NCBI GenBank assembly: GCA_900660155.1
Contig: CABFPE010000113.1
Coordinates: 505,976-569,975, forward strand
Reading direction: 5' to 3'
DNA from: Hofstenia miamia
Taxonomy: Eukaryota > Xenacoelomorpha > Acoela > Hofsteniidae
DNA: 64,000 bases
Numbering within the stretch: position 1 is the first letter of the stretch; the number at the start of each line of letters is the position of its first letter. The translations under genes were made by a program, and so were the position numbers. Shown here piece by piece: positions 26,101 through 37,683 of this stretch. The notes under the pieces are model-generated. The model was not told the origin of the DNA. It did not search any database and saw only the letters and a list, made by a program, of their open reading frames with translations.

Positions 26101-29100
26101 AACTAGAATAAACAAATCTGGTGTATCCCAAAGCGAAGAATTTTTTGATACAGTGAGCGTAATCACCAAAAAGTACCATGACGTAGAAATGATTAGTGGT
26201 ATCAGGCATTATTTTCTTGTTCATTATTCGACTACAATACAACTAACATTTTAATTCAACAGAGAATTAAGTTGGGTTAAGTTTGAATATGCTTACTTGC
26301 TACACGGGTTTTTTTTAACTATGCGATTAAGAGTTCAGTGAAGTCAAAAAAGTTTGCGTAGTCGAAGTTTCCCAAAACCTGATGATTATTCTGAAAATTT
26401 TTTGTAACATACGTAGCAGAACCAAGGGTAATATTAATAATAGTGACGCTGTTTATTTAAGCCACTAAAAATATTAATTAAGACATGCTGCAAAATTCAG
26501 TTTTCATCAAACTATAAGTCGGAAATTTTGATTTTGAAATATGCATTTAATATATTATTTCAAATTTTAATGAGACAGTGGATTATTTTAGGACTGATTT
26601 TTTTCGCAATTGGAATGGGCTTGTGCATTTTAAAAATGGGGGAAAGAGGCCAACCTTTATTAGAAATCATTTCAATTTGCAACGATGTGATCATGAAATT
26701 TATCATGTATATGATGTGGTACGTATACTTCAATAAATATTCAATCATATACTTCATTCAATTTCGAATCAGTTTTAAATTTACTAAAGAGAATTTTTAA
26801 TACTCTATATATTATACTATTCTTTTGTTTTACAAGGATGTATTAAAAATGTAAAATACATTTAATTCTTTGTACAGAGATTATTCTGCACTTAATGTTA
26901 TAAATAATGTGAGTGATTTATCAAATGTTGTGATTTCAAACGTTTGCATATAGTATTTATAATGCCATTAATAATAAATACAAAATAATTGTTAATATAA
27001 AATAGATTTTTAATCCTTTTCATGATTTCTGTGCTATTACTTTTCCAATTGTTAATTCAACTTTTAGGCATGAAAATTGAATTTATGGTCGTGCAAATTG
27101 AAATTCTTTGACTTGTAGCGTAGCATTAATTTATCTTTCAGAATTCATAGCTGGGTTTACTTGATCTTTCACTGAAAATCTTGATTGTGTAACTCACGCA
27201 TTTGATCTCTAAGCATTGTACCTACAGCTTTCTCTCGCGCTGTAGGAAATATTCAATACTGAGGTTTGATAGCAAACGGTTATCAATTGTATTGTATTCG
27301 CATGACAACTTTTTGTATTGCGCACTAACCCAATATTAAAACTCTTGTTAATAACTTGAAGCAGCTCACGGCGTGGTTAGCTAAAGGTTTGTTTAAAAGA
27401 TGTTATTTTCGAGCTTTTCTCAAGTTATACGACGAATGGAGAAAAAAGAGTCCAGTGGCGTGTAATAAGGGGAAAAGCAAGAATCGGGCAGAGCTCATTC
27501 AATCTTTCTAATTCTCTTGGGCCGAATATCCATTGCACTGCTCTTTATTCATCCATTAATGGAGTTGCATATTTCGAGAGGAAACGAGGCTCTTTCGACA
27601 AGGATTCATGTTTTGAGTGGTTTGTTTGGGCGATATCTCATCGTCATTACAATCATCAACTTGACTTCAGTAATTGTGGTGATTATCTAAGACAATGCAC
27701 TATGCCACAGTCAGCTTGAAGATCGTTTCACGTTTCAAGGATACTGAGTTCAATTAAATCAGATTATCTCTGATTGAGCTGTTTTATAAACGTTCTAAAC
27801 CGAATGTAAATCGCAATTACGACTACAGCAGCCTAAATTTTAAGAACGCCATCAGGTAAGACGCAGGGTGAACATTGCCTTGATATTTTAGAACAAATCA
27901 TTGACAATTCTGTTTGGAAAGTAAATAGTCTCCAACAAGCATCAGGATTTGGAATATTGAAGCTTGTTTTCTCTGTTGCTATTTGGTTACTATTTTGTTT
28001 ACTACGCTGAAAGATACTCAATAAAGCTATAAATTCGCTTTTGTATTTTGCCAGAATCAATGCAATTATTATGTAATAAAATCAGTGCAGTAATTTTTGT
28101 AGATTAAATTGTGTGGGTGGCGGTAGAGAACACATTGATGTATTATATGTAAATAAAATACAATAGTAATTCTAAATATTTAATTTGCATGAAGATTAGT
28201 TCAATTTGCAGGACCATTAGCTCAATTTGCACACCATTAGTTCAATTTGGGTGGCCATTAGTTCAATTTATATGGGCATTAGTTCAATTTGCGTGACTAT
28301 TAGTTCTAGGAGTATGACCATTATGTCAATTTGCATGATCACTATCTTAATTTGCACGGCCATAAATTCAATTTGCATACTCAAAGGCTCAATTAGCACG
28401 GGAAAAGTAATAGACTATGATATTAAAATAATTATTTTCTAATGTTTTAATTGGTCTTAGCGTAAATCATATAGATTATTGTATAAAACTCTTTTTCCAC
28501 AAAGAATTATTCAAAATCTGTTTACAATGGTTTCCCTAGAAAATTTTAAAGCTCTCATAACCTAAAGACTAATAAGAAATTTCAAAACTGAAAACAGCTA
28601 CGCCGCGAACACGCCTGACTCTTTGCTGACGATCCTATGCGGGCTCAAACTGTTTTTCTCAAAAATCAAAACACTTTAGACTAGTTATTGGCATAAGACC
28701 GACTAATCTGAAAATTTGGCATGTTTAGAATTTAAAATTTTTACAAAAATTTAATTTCTAAATAAAAAAAATAATTTTTTTATATATTTCAGCTACAGGA
28801 ATAATTCTAGATCAGAACTTCCTCATTAAATGAGTGTGCACAAAGCTATAGGTGTGTCCATGTCAAAGGGCATTCAGTATTTCTTAACAAGCTTGAATAA
28901 AATTGTATGAAATTTGGACAAAGTAGTTTATTAGTTTATATAGTAACCCTAGTGGAAATAGAGTTAAGAATTCAATGATGTGGTATAGATTATTTTTTAA
29001 GAAAGCAAAGTTATTTAAGAAATGATATATATATATATATAGGTTCAAACAAAGCTGTTTTTTAGAGACTAAGTCACTGTAAATAATCAACATTTGTTGT

Positions 29101-32100
29101 TGTGTTGTTTTACTAAAGGATATTAGAAATGTTCTATTTTGTTTGACAACCTAAAATCAAAATGCGAAATTGGCCATTGAATCTTAAAAAATTTATGTAA
29201 ATAGGAAAAATATATATATCAAGTTAAAAATTGGTGCAGTGACTTTCTAGATATTTATGTGCATGGCTAAGTTATAGACAGAAGTAATTTAAAATTTTCT
29301 TAAAATATCAAAACCAGATGATCTAACTTATGTTTAGGTATACGCCTGTTGGGATTTTCTTCCTCATCGTTCAAAACGTCATCAAGTTAGAAGACCTGAA
29401 AACAACAGCTGAAACGATGGGGATGTTCATTTTTACTGTCATTTTGGCACTTTCTATTCACTTTTTTCTCATTCTTACTCCCATTTACTTTGTATTTGTA
29501 AGAAAAAACCCCTTAGTTTTCCTTCGAAATCTACTTCCTGCAATAATGACTGCATTCGGAACTGCTTCAAGGTAAATCTATTACTGATGTAATTTCATAC
29601 AAATCATTTTATACCTCGATTTTGAAATTACTAAGTTGGATATTTATTAACCTGAAAGTTAACTTTTTTTGTCTAATAATGTACAACAAAGGTAAATCGA
29701 AAAATACATATAACATAACTGAATGACAAAATACATAATTTATTTATATATGATAATATTAAAGTACTAGATAAACGAGGAAGCAGAATTTTGCAATTTT
29801 AAGTAATAAACTGTCAAAATTCATTGGAAGTTATATTTCAATCAACAGGTTTTTTTCAAACATCTTCATTTCATGCTAGCAAAGAAATGTTAAAAAAAGG
29901 TAAAGAAGGATGAGTTTAAGTTTTATTTGGATCTAAGAATGAGATATTAACATTAAAAATATAAAATGGTACTCTCTTAGTGAAAATTTAATTTTGATGT
30001 AGAAAGATCCAATTTCTATCTGCACAAAAGTAGATTGCTGTTAAAAACATTTAGTTGCTTACATTACTAATGCATGCATGGCTTAACTAAGCTTGGAGAA
30101 TGTGTTACATTCTACAATTTTTATGGATTATATCAAGAGCATTATGGTAGGCAAAAGTTAGCGCAAGCTCTTGTTAATTAATTTATATATTTTGACGAAA
30201 ATGGAAGCAATTATTTTTTATTTGCAAAACGACCTCTGGTATTGTGAAAAATACCATTAAATACCATTATATTTTTAATTGTAAGTGCATCTGGGATCAA
30301 TATTAAATGAAATACTAACTCTTAATGATTTTACAAAATGCTAACTTTACTGCGAATTGTATTATGGAAAAATATTCTAGATAAATTTGACAAGGCCATA
30401 AGTCACGATTATCACAAAAGTTGAAAATTTACAGTAAAGCGTGAATGTGTAAATAATTATTGCAATATACACTAATTGTAGCCAAAACTGAGGGATTTTG
30501 AATATGGAACTGTGTTTTTGAAATATATTTTTCCAATATTTCTTCAAAATATTTTAGTTCTGCCACTTTACCAATGACATTCCATTGTTTGGAAGAGAAG
30601 AATAATATTGACAAGCGTGTAACAAGATTTGTGCTTCCAATTGGCGCAACTGTCAATATGGACGGCACGGCATTATATGAAGGACTTTGTGCTCTATTTA
30701 TCGCTCAAATGAATGATTATTCCTTAGATATTGGACAGATTTTAACTATAATGTAAGTCTCTATTCGTAACCCTCTGTAATTGTACGGTTAGTAATACAT
30801 ACAAACATATTTAATATGTATGTATATATCAAGAGTTCGATATCTACATTTTTTTAATATTGAATTGAGAGCGGATTTTATATTGACTAAGTGCTTTCTA
30901 TCTTTTGTTAAAACCTTGTAGTCTATATTGATTTCAATTTTCTGGACTTCATTTTTAAAAACAAAAACTTTTTGTACAAAACGCGTTATATCCAAATTTT
31001 TTTTCAAATTGCGATATATCAATTCTCTTCACTTTTCTGTGTTATCCATTGAGTGAACTATTTCTTCAGGTACATGATGTTATTCACATGGTTGTACGAA
31101 CTACCGCACATTTGGCCACTGTTAGACTAGCGATTGGTTCAAATGTGATCTATCACATTTTGATTGAATCACACGTCTAACCACCCGAGATAATTAGCGA
31201 AGTGAAGATCACGAAGAAATCGTGCGCGTTCGATTTCCTTGTAATCGTCACGTCGCTAATTATCTCATGTGGTTAGACATGCAATTCTTTCAAATGTGAT
31301 AGATCACTTGGTAAGAATCACAAGTCTAACCGTGGCCTTTGGCAGACATTAGCCAATGTAGAAGAAGTTGCAAATGTGCACTCTGCGGATGCGGGTCGAT
31401 AACGATCATGATTGACGGTTTGTGTTTAGTACTTGGTGAACAACAGACGCAATACGATGAAAACACTGTTCGAAAGACTGTTCCTGGCCCGATTTATGAG
31501 TGCGGGTCAAAAGACAGACATGTGCGAGATAAATATTTCTTTTGGGCTATGCACAGTAGGTCAGTAATACCAAAACGCGGACAAAAATATTATACATGTA
31601 TAACCATAGTTTTGATGTCTACCAACTAAGGTTGGTATGCTGGTCGTGCATAGGCGATAAATTTCAAAATTCAATAATCGAATTAATAAATAACTGTCAT
31701 TTAAAGATATGCTTTGTAAGCATGGTACTGGCTTAAATGCAACACTTCAACTTTTGATTTAACTAGGAAATGTATAATGAGAAAAATATATGGCAGACAT
31801 CTTTCAGGCTGTTATTGGTCAAAATTTGTGAAACCTTTAAAATGAAAACATAATTTTAAAAATATGATGTATACTTAGTTGAATTAGGTAAAGTTAAACA
31901 AGATACATGATTATAGGAAAACAATAAGACTGATTTCTTTCGTATATACTCTGGTATTTTAATATTGTGAATAAAAAGAATATGTTTTTAAATATCCCAA
32001 CAAATTGTTCATTGTTTTTTATAGTAAACACAATAAATAAACAAATTATCTTATTAATTTTAGGTATGCTGCAAATATTTTTGACAACTACATTTGTCAA

Positions 32101-32799
32101 ATATGAATTAACGAGCAACTAAATGTACTTTAAAGTTTTGAAAAACACCCTAAGGGTTAGGGTGATTCTAAAATGTATGAAATTTTTTTTTCATTGACAT
32201 TGGTTACGGATAAATCAGACAAATTTTTCGTCTGTCGTAATTGAAAGAATAGATCAATTGCCATTTGTACTGATGTGCCTCTTTCACCAACAACCTGAGA
32301 TGATAACAAGGAATTCCTCGAGCTATCCATTATCTTTCTAAGCGGTGTTCCCAATTATGCATCAAGAATTACACTAAATGTTTATCAAAATAAATGTAAA
32401 AACTTTTGAAAAAAAATAAATTTATTTAAAATTTTATAGATAGCTTAAAGAATTACAAATATACTGACGAATGAATGAAAAAATATTCTATTTAAACCCT
32501 TGAAGTAACATTTTATTTAAAATATTCACGAAACCAAACAAAACCGCAGAAAAACGGTTATGATGTAAATATTTTTGGGGTTCTCTGACAAGATTCGTCC
32601 TAGGGCCGCCAGCAAATAAATCCTGCATTGATTAGTAGAAGACACTGATTGCTAATTCTATATGTATATATATATGATTAAACTAAAAATGTCGTAGCAC
32701 TAATAATTGAAAAGTAATTTATCAGCTTTAGTTTTGGGATATTTACTACAAGTACTAAATATTTATGAGAAACATTTCAATTTATAGACAACTTTGAGG

Positions 32800-32853
<54 letters not shown>

Positions 32854-33726
32854 AATATATATATATATATATATGCAAATTCAAATAAAATTCAATTTTC
32901 AATTAATGATGTAAATTCTCCCCAAATATTAGTAATTGCATAACAAAAATGGCACAGATTTGGCCTGCTCAACACATTGGAAAATCTTGGTTCAAGCATT
33001 TGCTAAATGCACAGTAAAATTCTATATCAATACTTGTTAACTAAATCTAATTCATGGACTATTTTTAGTATAATCAGCATTGTGGCAAGCGTTGGCGCAG
33101 CTACCATACCTAGTGCCGGATTGGTCACAATGGTCTTAGTATTTGAGTCCGTTGGCTTACCCGTAGAGCAGATTGCTATGATTTATACTGTTGATTGGTT
33201 TCTGTAAGTTGATTTCGTATTTATAAGTTTTTGTATTTCAATACTTGCTGCAATTTTTTTGTCAGTGGTGAGACTTAAATGACCTGAAATTAGCTTTTAA
33301 TTTGCATGAGATGATAAAAAAACAGATGGATTAATTGCAATATACATATAGAAAATATTGACATTCTTGTAGGAATGCTTGGAATATTGCTATAATTCTG
33401 GGAAAATCAAAATTTTTCTAATTTTTTTTACGAGCATATTTAAAATGAAATGAAATTTAAAATTTAGTTTTGTTTATATCACTCTTGTTTGATATTAAGC
33501 ATTGGCAATTAGCAAGGAAGTTATAATATAATTTGTTTAAATATGAGAATTTAGGTGCAGTATTATATGATAATTATATATTTAACATTTTGAAATTTAT
33601 AGAGATCGATTTCGCACTGCTGTAAACATCACTGGAGATTCCATTGGTGCCGCAATTGTGGACAAACTGTGCTTGAAGAATGTATGCAGCAGCAAAGAAA
33701 ATGATATCATTAGTAGCAACATTTAA
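12117..33726 (+). CDS. Excitatory amino-acid transporter copy 2 (SLC1 family), nearly complete
   Basis: Sodium-coupled glutamate/aspartate transporter of the plasma membrane. Exons: 12117 or slightly earlier to 12321, 16910-16976, 17670-17816, 21743-21876, 22355-22387, 25442-25561, 26592-26718, 29338-29571, 30558-30752, 33069-33203, 33603-33726 (stop TAA). All junctions are GT..AG, phases agree, and from 12117 they sum to exactly 507 codons, close to family length. Order: helix 1 ([20 protein letters not shown]), [23 protein letters not shown], the glycosylatable loop (NKT, NTS, NLS), [41 protein letters not shown]. The acidic-substrate residues (D444, R447, T448, N451, D455 of EAAT3) are conserved. 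The codon at 12117 is GTG, so the true ATG is probably on an unseen upstream exon; AG at 12113-12114 is a candidate acceptor. Introns reach 4.6 kb and carry many mobile elements. Confidence 0.92.
12660..13860. repeat. Pair of inverted GC-rich CCGG-type repeats nested in the mariner-like element
   Basis: Two blocks stand out by GC content: 12665-12915 and 13745-13860. Each, read in opposite orientation, runs from GGAACCGGCT through several CCGG/GGCC units to CCGGTAAA or CCGGCCAAAATTATA. They flank about 0.8 kb of AT-rich non-coding sequence, so they may be the ends of a separate element that interrupted the transposase. The right block disrupts the end of the transposase frame. Confidence 0.45.
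12722..12737. other. Assembly gap (16 N) with duplicated flanks
   Basis: The sequence before the gap (12590-12721) is repeated after it (12738-12898). The second copy carries an extra 29-bp GC-rich segment. This looks like two overlapping contig ends, or alleles, that were not merged. Confidence 0.9.
13850..14832 (-). pseudogene. Mariner-type transposase (DUF4817-like N-terminus), inactive
   Basis: The frame opens at ATG 14832. The first about 110 residues are a helix-turn-helix region with the typical KFEQTG and GAGRP linker and VHRIL. A stop follows at once and a frameshift in an A-run near 14485; the frame then resumes with [20 protein letters not shown] second frameshift lies near 14240. 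The catalytic core is recognisable: [33 protein letters not shown]. The first catalytic aspartate, usually in SDE, is replaced (SAE), and the third, usually PCD, is H. Only the middle aspartate (QDGAPPH) remains, so activity is excluded. The C-terminus is lost to the GC-rich insertion. Confidence 0.8.
18187..18411 (+). pseudogene. Tc1/mariner transposase relic, C-terminal part
   Basis: In intron 3 of transporter copy 2. It reads [16 protein letters not shown], then after a short loss [20 protein letters not shown] and a degenerate C-terminal helix region with in-frame stops. The D of QDG and the E of PIEN are the second and third catalytic positions of the DDE family. No terminal repeats are visible. 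Confidence 0.6.
18630..19091 (-). mobile_element. Non-autonomous Tc1/mariner-type element
   Basis: Inverted ends of about 25 bp (AGGTGTTCCAAAGGTAACTT left; complement of the right end GAGTTTACCAAAAGTAACCT), each flanked by TA. The minus strand carries short broken frames such as [18 protein letters not shown], which resemble a transposase C-terminus. It lies within intron 3 of transporter copy 2. It cannot code for an active transposase. Confidence 0.6.
21082..21386. repeat. CCCGA-type repeat with an internal direct repeat
   Basis: Both margins are rich in ACCCGAxCCGA motifs (21085-21140 and 21300-21375). Between them a segment of about 30 bp containing CAAATCAAxTGAT.ATTAACATCA occurs twice (about 21165 and 21252). 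This looks like a short interspersed element. It lies in intron 3 of transporter copy 2. Confidence 0.45.
22565..23070 (-). pseudogene. LINE-type reverse transcriptase relic
   Basis: In intron 5 of transporter copy 2. Minus-strand fragments in different frames match reverse transcriptase motifs in the right order: [16 protein letters not shown] (finger region), IDLAKAFD (motif A with the catalytic D) and [14 protein letters not shown] (motif C, FADD). Several stops and shifts show long decay. Confidence 0.6.
27386..28030 (+). pseudogene. IS630-like (Tc1/mariner superfamily) DDE transposase relic
   Basis: In intron 7 of transporter copy 2, GC-richer than its surroundings. A frame of over 90 codons from about 27418 reads [34 protein letters not shown], then [17 protein letters not shown], the pattern of the IS630-type DDE_3 domain. 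After a one-base shift follow [18 protein letters not shown], with the second catalytic D, and a short C-terminal part ([19 protein letters not shown]). There are several stops and the third catalytic region is corrupted. No terminal repeats were found. Confidence 0.65.
28183..28400. repeat. Minisatellite, unit about 21 bp, roughly ten copies
   Basis: Tandem degenerate units of the form TTAGTTCAATTTGCATGACCA in intron 7 of transporter copy 2. The three-base multiple of many units leaves an accidental open frame on the + strand. Confidence 0.8.
31114..31337. mobile_element. Foldback MITE in transporter intron 9
   Basis: A 224-bp near-palindrome. The left arm begins GGCCACTGTTAGACT, and the right arm on the other strand GGCCACGGTTAGACT; both arms continue through GTGATCTATCACATTT, GTCTAACCAC and GAGATAATTAGCGA to a short centre. 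TTT flanks both ends, consistent with a 3-bp target duplication. There is no coding capacity. Confidence 0.75.
32803..32874. repeat. Long AT microsatellite
   Basis: About 70 bp of AT dinucleotide with one small interruption, just upstream of the penultimate exon of transporter copy 2. Confidence 0.95.
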
Positions 33727-34380
33727 TTCACAAGCAATTAGATTTTATATTTTATTGTTGTCATTTGGCTATTAAAAATTTGCTTACTCTAATATTGTTT
33801 TTTATAGAATTGCTAACTTGAGGTCCTCTTTATACGAAGTCATTTGGATGAACTGTTCTTGAGCTAAAAATGAGGTAACCTTTGAAACGAACAATAGCTT
33901 TTGCCATCTGCATTACTGAATTTATTTTAATCAACTTTACATCTAAGGATGAAACATATGTTTCACCTGGACATAGAAGTGGATATTCATTCACAAAGAA
34001 TAACAAATTACAGAAATTTGATTACTGCATTTGTATTATTGACCGTTAATAACTGCTTAAAGGTAATTTTAGAATCCACAAGTTTTAATTTTTAGAGTTT
34101 TTTATAGATTTGTAAGAAAATTTTTGGATATTAATTGAGTTTTATTAAAACACGTAAAATACTATATTTACTAGTTTTAACAAACTAAGTAGAACAACCT
34201 TATAGATGGTTCTATACTTGGGTAGTTCGCGATATTTTTGGGAGATAAAAGAAGACGTGCATGCATACAGATTACAAACTGTGTATTGAGACCTTAATTC
34301 TTTACCTGAACAAATTGATCAATTTATCAACCTCTCTTGAGGATGAAAACCAAATCTGAAATGCACCCATGAAGTAAGTC
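33727..34380. other. 3' flank of transporter copy 2
   Basis: The part to about 33890 is similar to the 3' flank of copy 1 and is probably 3' UTR. No gene is seen in the remainder. Confidence 0.5.
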
Positions 34381-34385
34381 AGGAT

Positions 34386-34925
34386 TCAAGATTTGTAAAG
34401 AGTAAGTTTTACGTGGTATAAAGTATTAAATGGAATTGATCTCTTTAGTAACATAAAAGAATATTTACACATTTTTATTTTTTCATACACATTTAGAGTA
34501 CAGGATAAATCATGACTAAAATACACACCAAGATCTTTAACATATGCAATAGGTTTAAGCATTGAACCATCAATTTGAATAGACGAATCAGATATAGGAT
34601 TAGAGGCATACTCACAGTTTTTTTTAATAAATGTCATTTTATTTTTTGCCCAAACTACAAGAGAAAAGTAATCATCTTCAATATTGCGTAAAGATGGAGA
34701 AAAAATGTTTGGATCATTAGCGAACAAGTATGAGGTGCAAAACGATGGAATGTCATTCATAGACATGAGAAATAGTAATGGTCCCAACATTAAGCCTTGG
34801 GGCACACCACTGGTAGCAGGTAACCAACAGATCGACAAAAATGTATGCTAACACATTGAACTCTATTTGTCAGGTAAGAGGCAAGGATTCTAAGATTTTC
34901 CCACCAATATCGAAAATGAACAACT
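34386..34925 (-). pseudogene. LINE reverse transcriptase relic
   Basis: A minus-strand non-LTR retrotransposon fragment. The stretch reading WWENLRILASYLTNRVQCVS is followed, after a frameshift, by SGVPQGLMLGPLLFLMSMND (motif B region), FANDPNIF where motif C (FADD) is expected, and DLGVYFS. The second catalytic aspartate is altered (FAND) and the reading frame is broken, so it is inactive. It reads in the same direction as the LINE at 58-61 kb but is only a fragment. Confidence 0.8.
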
Positions 34926-36106
34926 TATGTATTATATCCCCTTGAGACTCAAGGTGTACAATTGTACACATATAGATACTAGATTTTTGTTGAAATATTA
35001 AATTATATCCAACCTTGAATATCTTTGTTTATTAAACTAGGCAACTTTGTCGTTATCTTAAAATTAATTTGGTCTAAATAGTGGTATTTATTATTATTGA
35101 AGCAAAATTTTAAAAATTAGCATTCAACAACATGGAGAATTTGGGGAAACTAGTTAATTTGAGGTATTCACAAATCATAATATAGCTTCACAAGAAACAA
35201 GTTTTTGCATAATTTCAATGTTATAATTCATAAGAATCTCTAAATAAAATGTTTTCAACAAAAATATGTCATTAAATTGCATGATTGGGTCACAATTTGT
35301 ACAAATGTGCGCAGTCAATTTCAATGAAAATATTAACAATAGAAAAAATTTCTTAATGTAATCAGAAACAATTGAGACAAACATTGCTGAGCAATCATAT
35401 AAATATTTTGTAGCACTTCCATACAATGTGTATGTTTGAAGGGGATATAAGTAACTACATCATCATTTTCAATGATCGGCAGTGAAGAATTTGCATTTTT
35501 TGAAGCTTGGACTTCTTCATTAAGCTAAATTTTATGACGATTTTGATTTGACAAAACTTGGTTATGTATTCGTTGGAGGCCTTATATTAACATTTTTAAA
35601 AATATTGTTGATAAAAGCCCTATAGAAAGAATGTGAAAATTCAAATTTTGCAATAATAATGTTCTATCTATAATTGTAAAATTCATGAAAATATAGATAT
35701 TAAAGAATTGACAGAAAGATTGCAGGAGGATCAACCCTCCATGTGGAAAAATGCTAATAAATGAAATTCCCCTTGCCTCATCTTAAAGGAAAATCATATT
35801 TAAATGACAACTTAATAAAAATGGTTTTACTTGTATATAATTCTTGAGCAATACACTGAATAATAATCTTTGTTTTCCCAAATAACATGTTTTGTGTTAT
35901 TGTCAAATCTTTGTCGCATATGAAACAAATTTATGACATAAGAAATAAGTGAGGTCTATTGAGCACATAGCTTAGCTCCATGCTTTGGCTTTCTTTTGTA
36001 ATTTACATTTTATTAGCTTTTGTTAATGCTTTTATCAATTGCAAGCAACTGTTCCTACAAATGAGCTTAAAAGTCAATTAAGTCAAAATCATTTGGTCGG
36101 TCAAGA

Positions 36107-36145
<39 letters not shown>

Positions 36146-36310
36146 CTTCATTTGTGACCTAGTCTATTATCGAGTACAAACCACACTTCATAACAACAAT
36201 GGAAGAGTGCGTCAAGAGCGCAGATGAATAAAAGGCAATTGTCAAAAGTTAATAAACTATCATGAAGAAACCAAGAATTTTTCAAATATATATATATATA
36301 TATATATATA
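34926..36310. other. Intergenic AT-rich DNA
   Basis: No gene is supported. It contains AT microsatellites at 36110-36144 and 36288-36310; the second is the TA-rich site into which the Tc1-like element jumped. Confidence 0.5.
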
Positions 36311-36510
36311 AACTGTGTCCATCGCTTTATTGCAGATCAGTATTTTCTTAATTTTAAGATTATTATAAACTTCTGTAAAGTGAAATTTTAGTCACTGGAA
36401 GAAGATACGTTATTTTGTAAATTTTTGTGAAATTTCTGTCATTATTTATCAAGTTATGGCTATTTTTTAATTTTTAGCTGATATTAGCTGTCCAACGCTT
36501 TATTGCAGAT
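36311..36510 (+). repeat. Left inverted terminal repeat of the Tc1-like element
   Basis: The outer direct-repeat motif begins at about 36313 and the inner one at 36487-36508; the two share CGCTTTATTGCAGAT. The sequence between them pairs with 37710-37865 in the right arm. Confidence 0.85.
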
Positions 36511-36517
36511 TTCAAAA

Positions 36518-37522
36518 ATGCCTAAAAAAGGACGTTTAACAGCTTCTGAAAAGGACCGAATTGTTGCAGGCCTTTCAGAAAGAAAGTCTCTCGTAGACCT
36601 GGCTAAGGAGCTTGGAAGAGATCGAAGAACGTTGTCTTCATTCGTGAAAAATCGTAACACTAAGTCAAGAAAAGACAAGGGCTCAAGAAGGACACTTTCC
36701 CCTCGTGATTTGAGAAAAATTCGTCGGCGAATTATGAAACAGCCTTGCAACACCAACGCTGCCATATTTGATAAGGCTGGTGTGCCTTCTGTGTCCAGAC
36801 AGACACGTTGTAATGTGTTAAATGACATTGCCAAAAACATTAAGCCCATTGCAAGACTTGTTTTAAACAAAACTCATAAGGAAAAGCGTGTTGAATGGGG
36901 TAAAAAATACATGAAAACGGACTTTCAAACTGTCCTTTTCACCGACGAAGCTAGAGCAACACTTGATGGGCCAGATGGATGAGCCAAAGTTTGGAATCCT
37001 CTTGGAGCTCCTACCCCTCACCTGTTCCGTCGCCAACAGGGAGGTGGGGGCGTCATGTTTTGGGCCGGGATAATCGGTGATGAACTTGTTGGACCTTTCC
37101 GAGTTCCTGAAGGCGTCAAGCTGACAAGCCAGTCGTATACTGCGTTCTTAGATGAACATTTGTCCCCATGGCTTGATGACCTTCCATTGGAACGTCGCCG
37201 CAACTTGATTTTCATGCATGACAATGCCCCGTCTCATGCAGCTAAAGCGACCACAGCTTTCCTCGGATCCCTCGGCATCACTGGAGGTCATCTTATGACA
37301 TGGCCACCATGTTCTCCGGATCTTAACCCGATTGAACAACTCTTGAACATTCTGAAGAGGAAGGTTTATAAGGGAGGAGTCCAATTTTCATCGAAAGACG
37401 CACTTTGGATGAGGATTAAGGAAGTTGCTGCTGGTATAACTTTTTCTCAAATCCACGGATTAACTTCTTCAGTTGACAACAGACTGTTTAATGTCATCTT
37501 CGAAAAATGGAAGTTATGTTGA
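36518..37522 (+). pseudogene. Tc1-family transposase, one nonsense codon
   Basis: Cut-and-paste transposase acting on the surrounding inverted repeats. The start ATG at 36518 (MPKKGRLTASEKDRI) directly follows the inner repeat, and the frame runs 334 residues to TGA, a normal Tc1 length. Order: two helix-turn-helix parts (about 1-110, with a basic stretch KNRNTKSRKDKGSRR), the first catalytic D at about 143 (FTDEAR), the second at about 235 (HDNAPSH) and E at about 273 (SPDLNPIE). 37 residues separate the last two, so this is DD37E and not the DD34E of classic Tc1. Codon 155, in the conserved LDGPDGW block, is TGA where TGG is expected. No other damage is seen, so this copy died recently; intact relatives are likely elsewhere. 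Confidence 0.9.
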
Positions 37523-37683
37523 CAAGTAAATGATTTCTCTAGCAATAATTTATTGGTTTGTTTTTTCTATTTGTGGTATTAATTATGTTATTTTGTAAAT
37601 TAAAGTAAAATTCCAAAGTGAATTTTAGCTTTATCCCCTAAAAAACATAATTAAAATTTCAAAACAAACACATTTTCAATCTC

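Noticed and set aside
28227..28442. Serine/isoleucine-rich plus-strand frame
   Set aside because: It is translation of the 21-bp minisatellite within a transporter intron.
34386..34838. Functional reverse transcriptase gene
   Set aside because: The catalytic FADD is FAND and the frame is shifted upstream, so it is a LINE fragment.
36980..36982. TGA read as tryptophan (alternative genetic code)
   Set aside because: The GPCR gene ends in TGA and host genes use TGG for tryptophan; a single TGA in a transposase is a normal nonsense mutation. The same holds for the TGA at codon 19 of the 61868 transposase.
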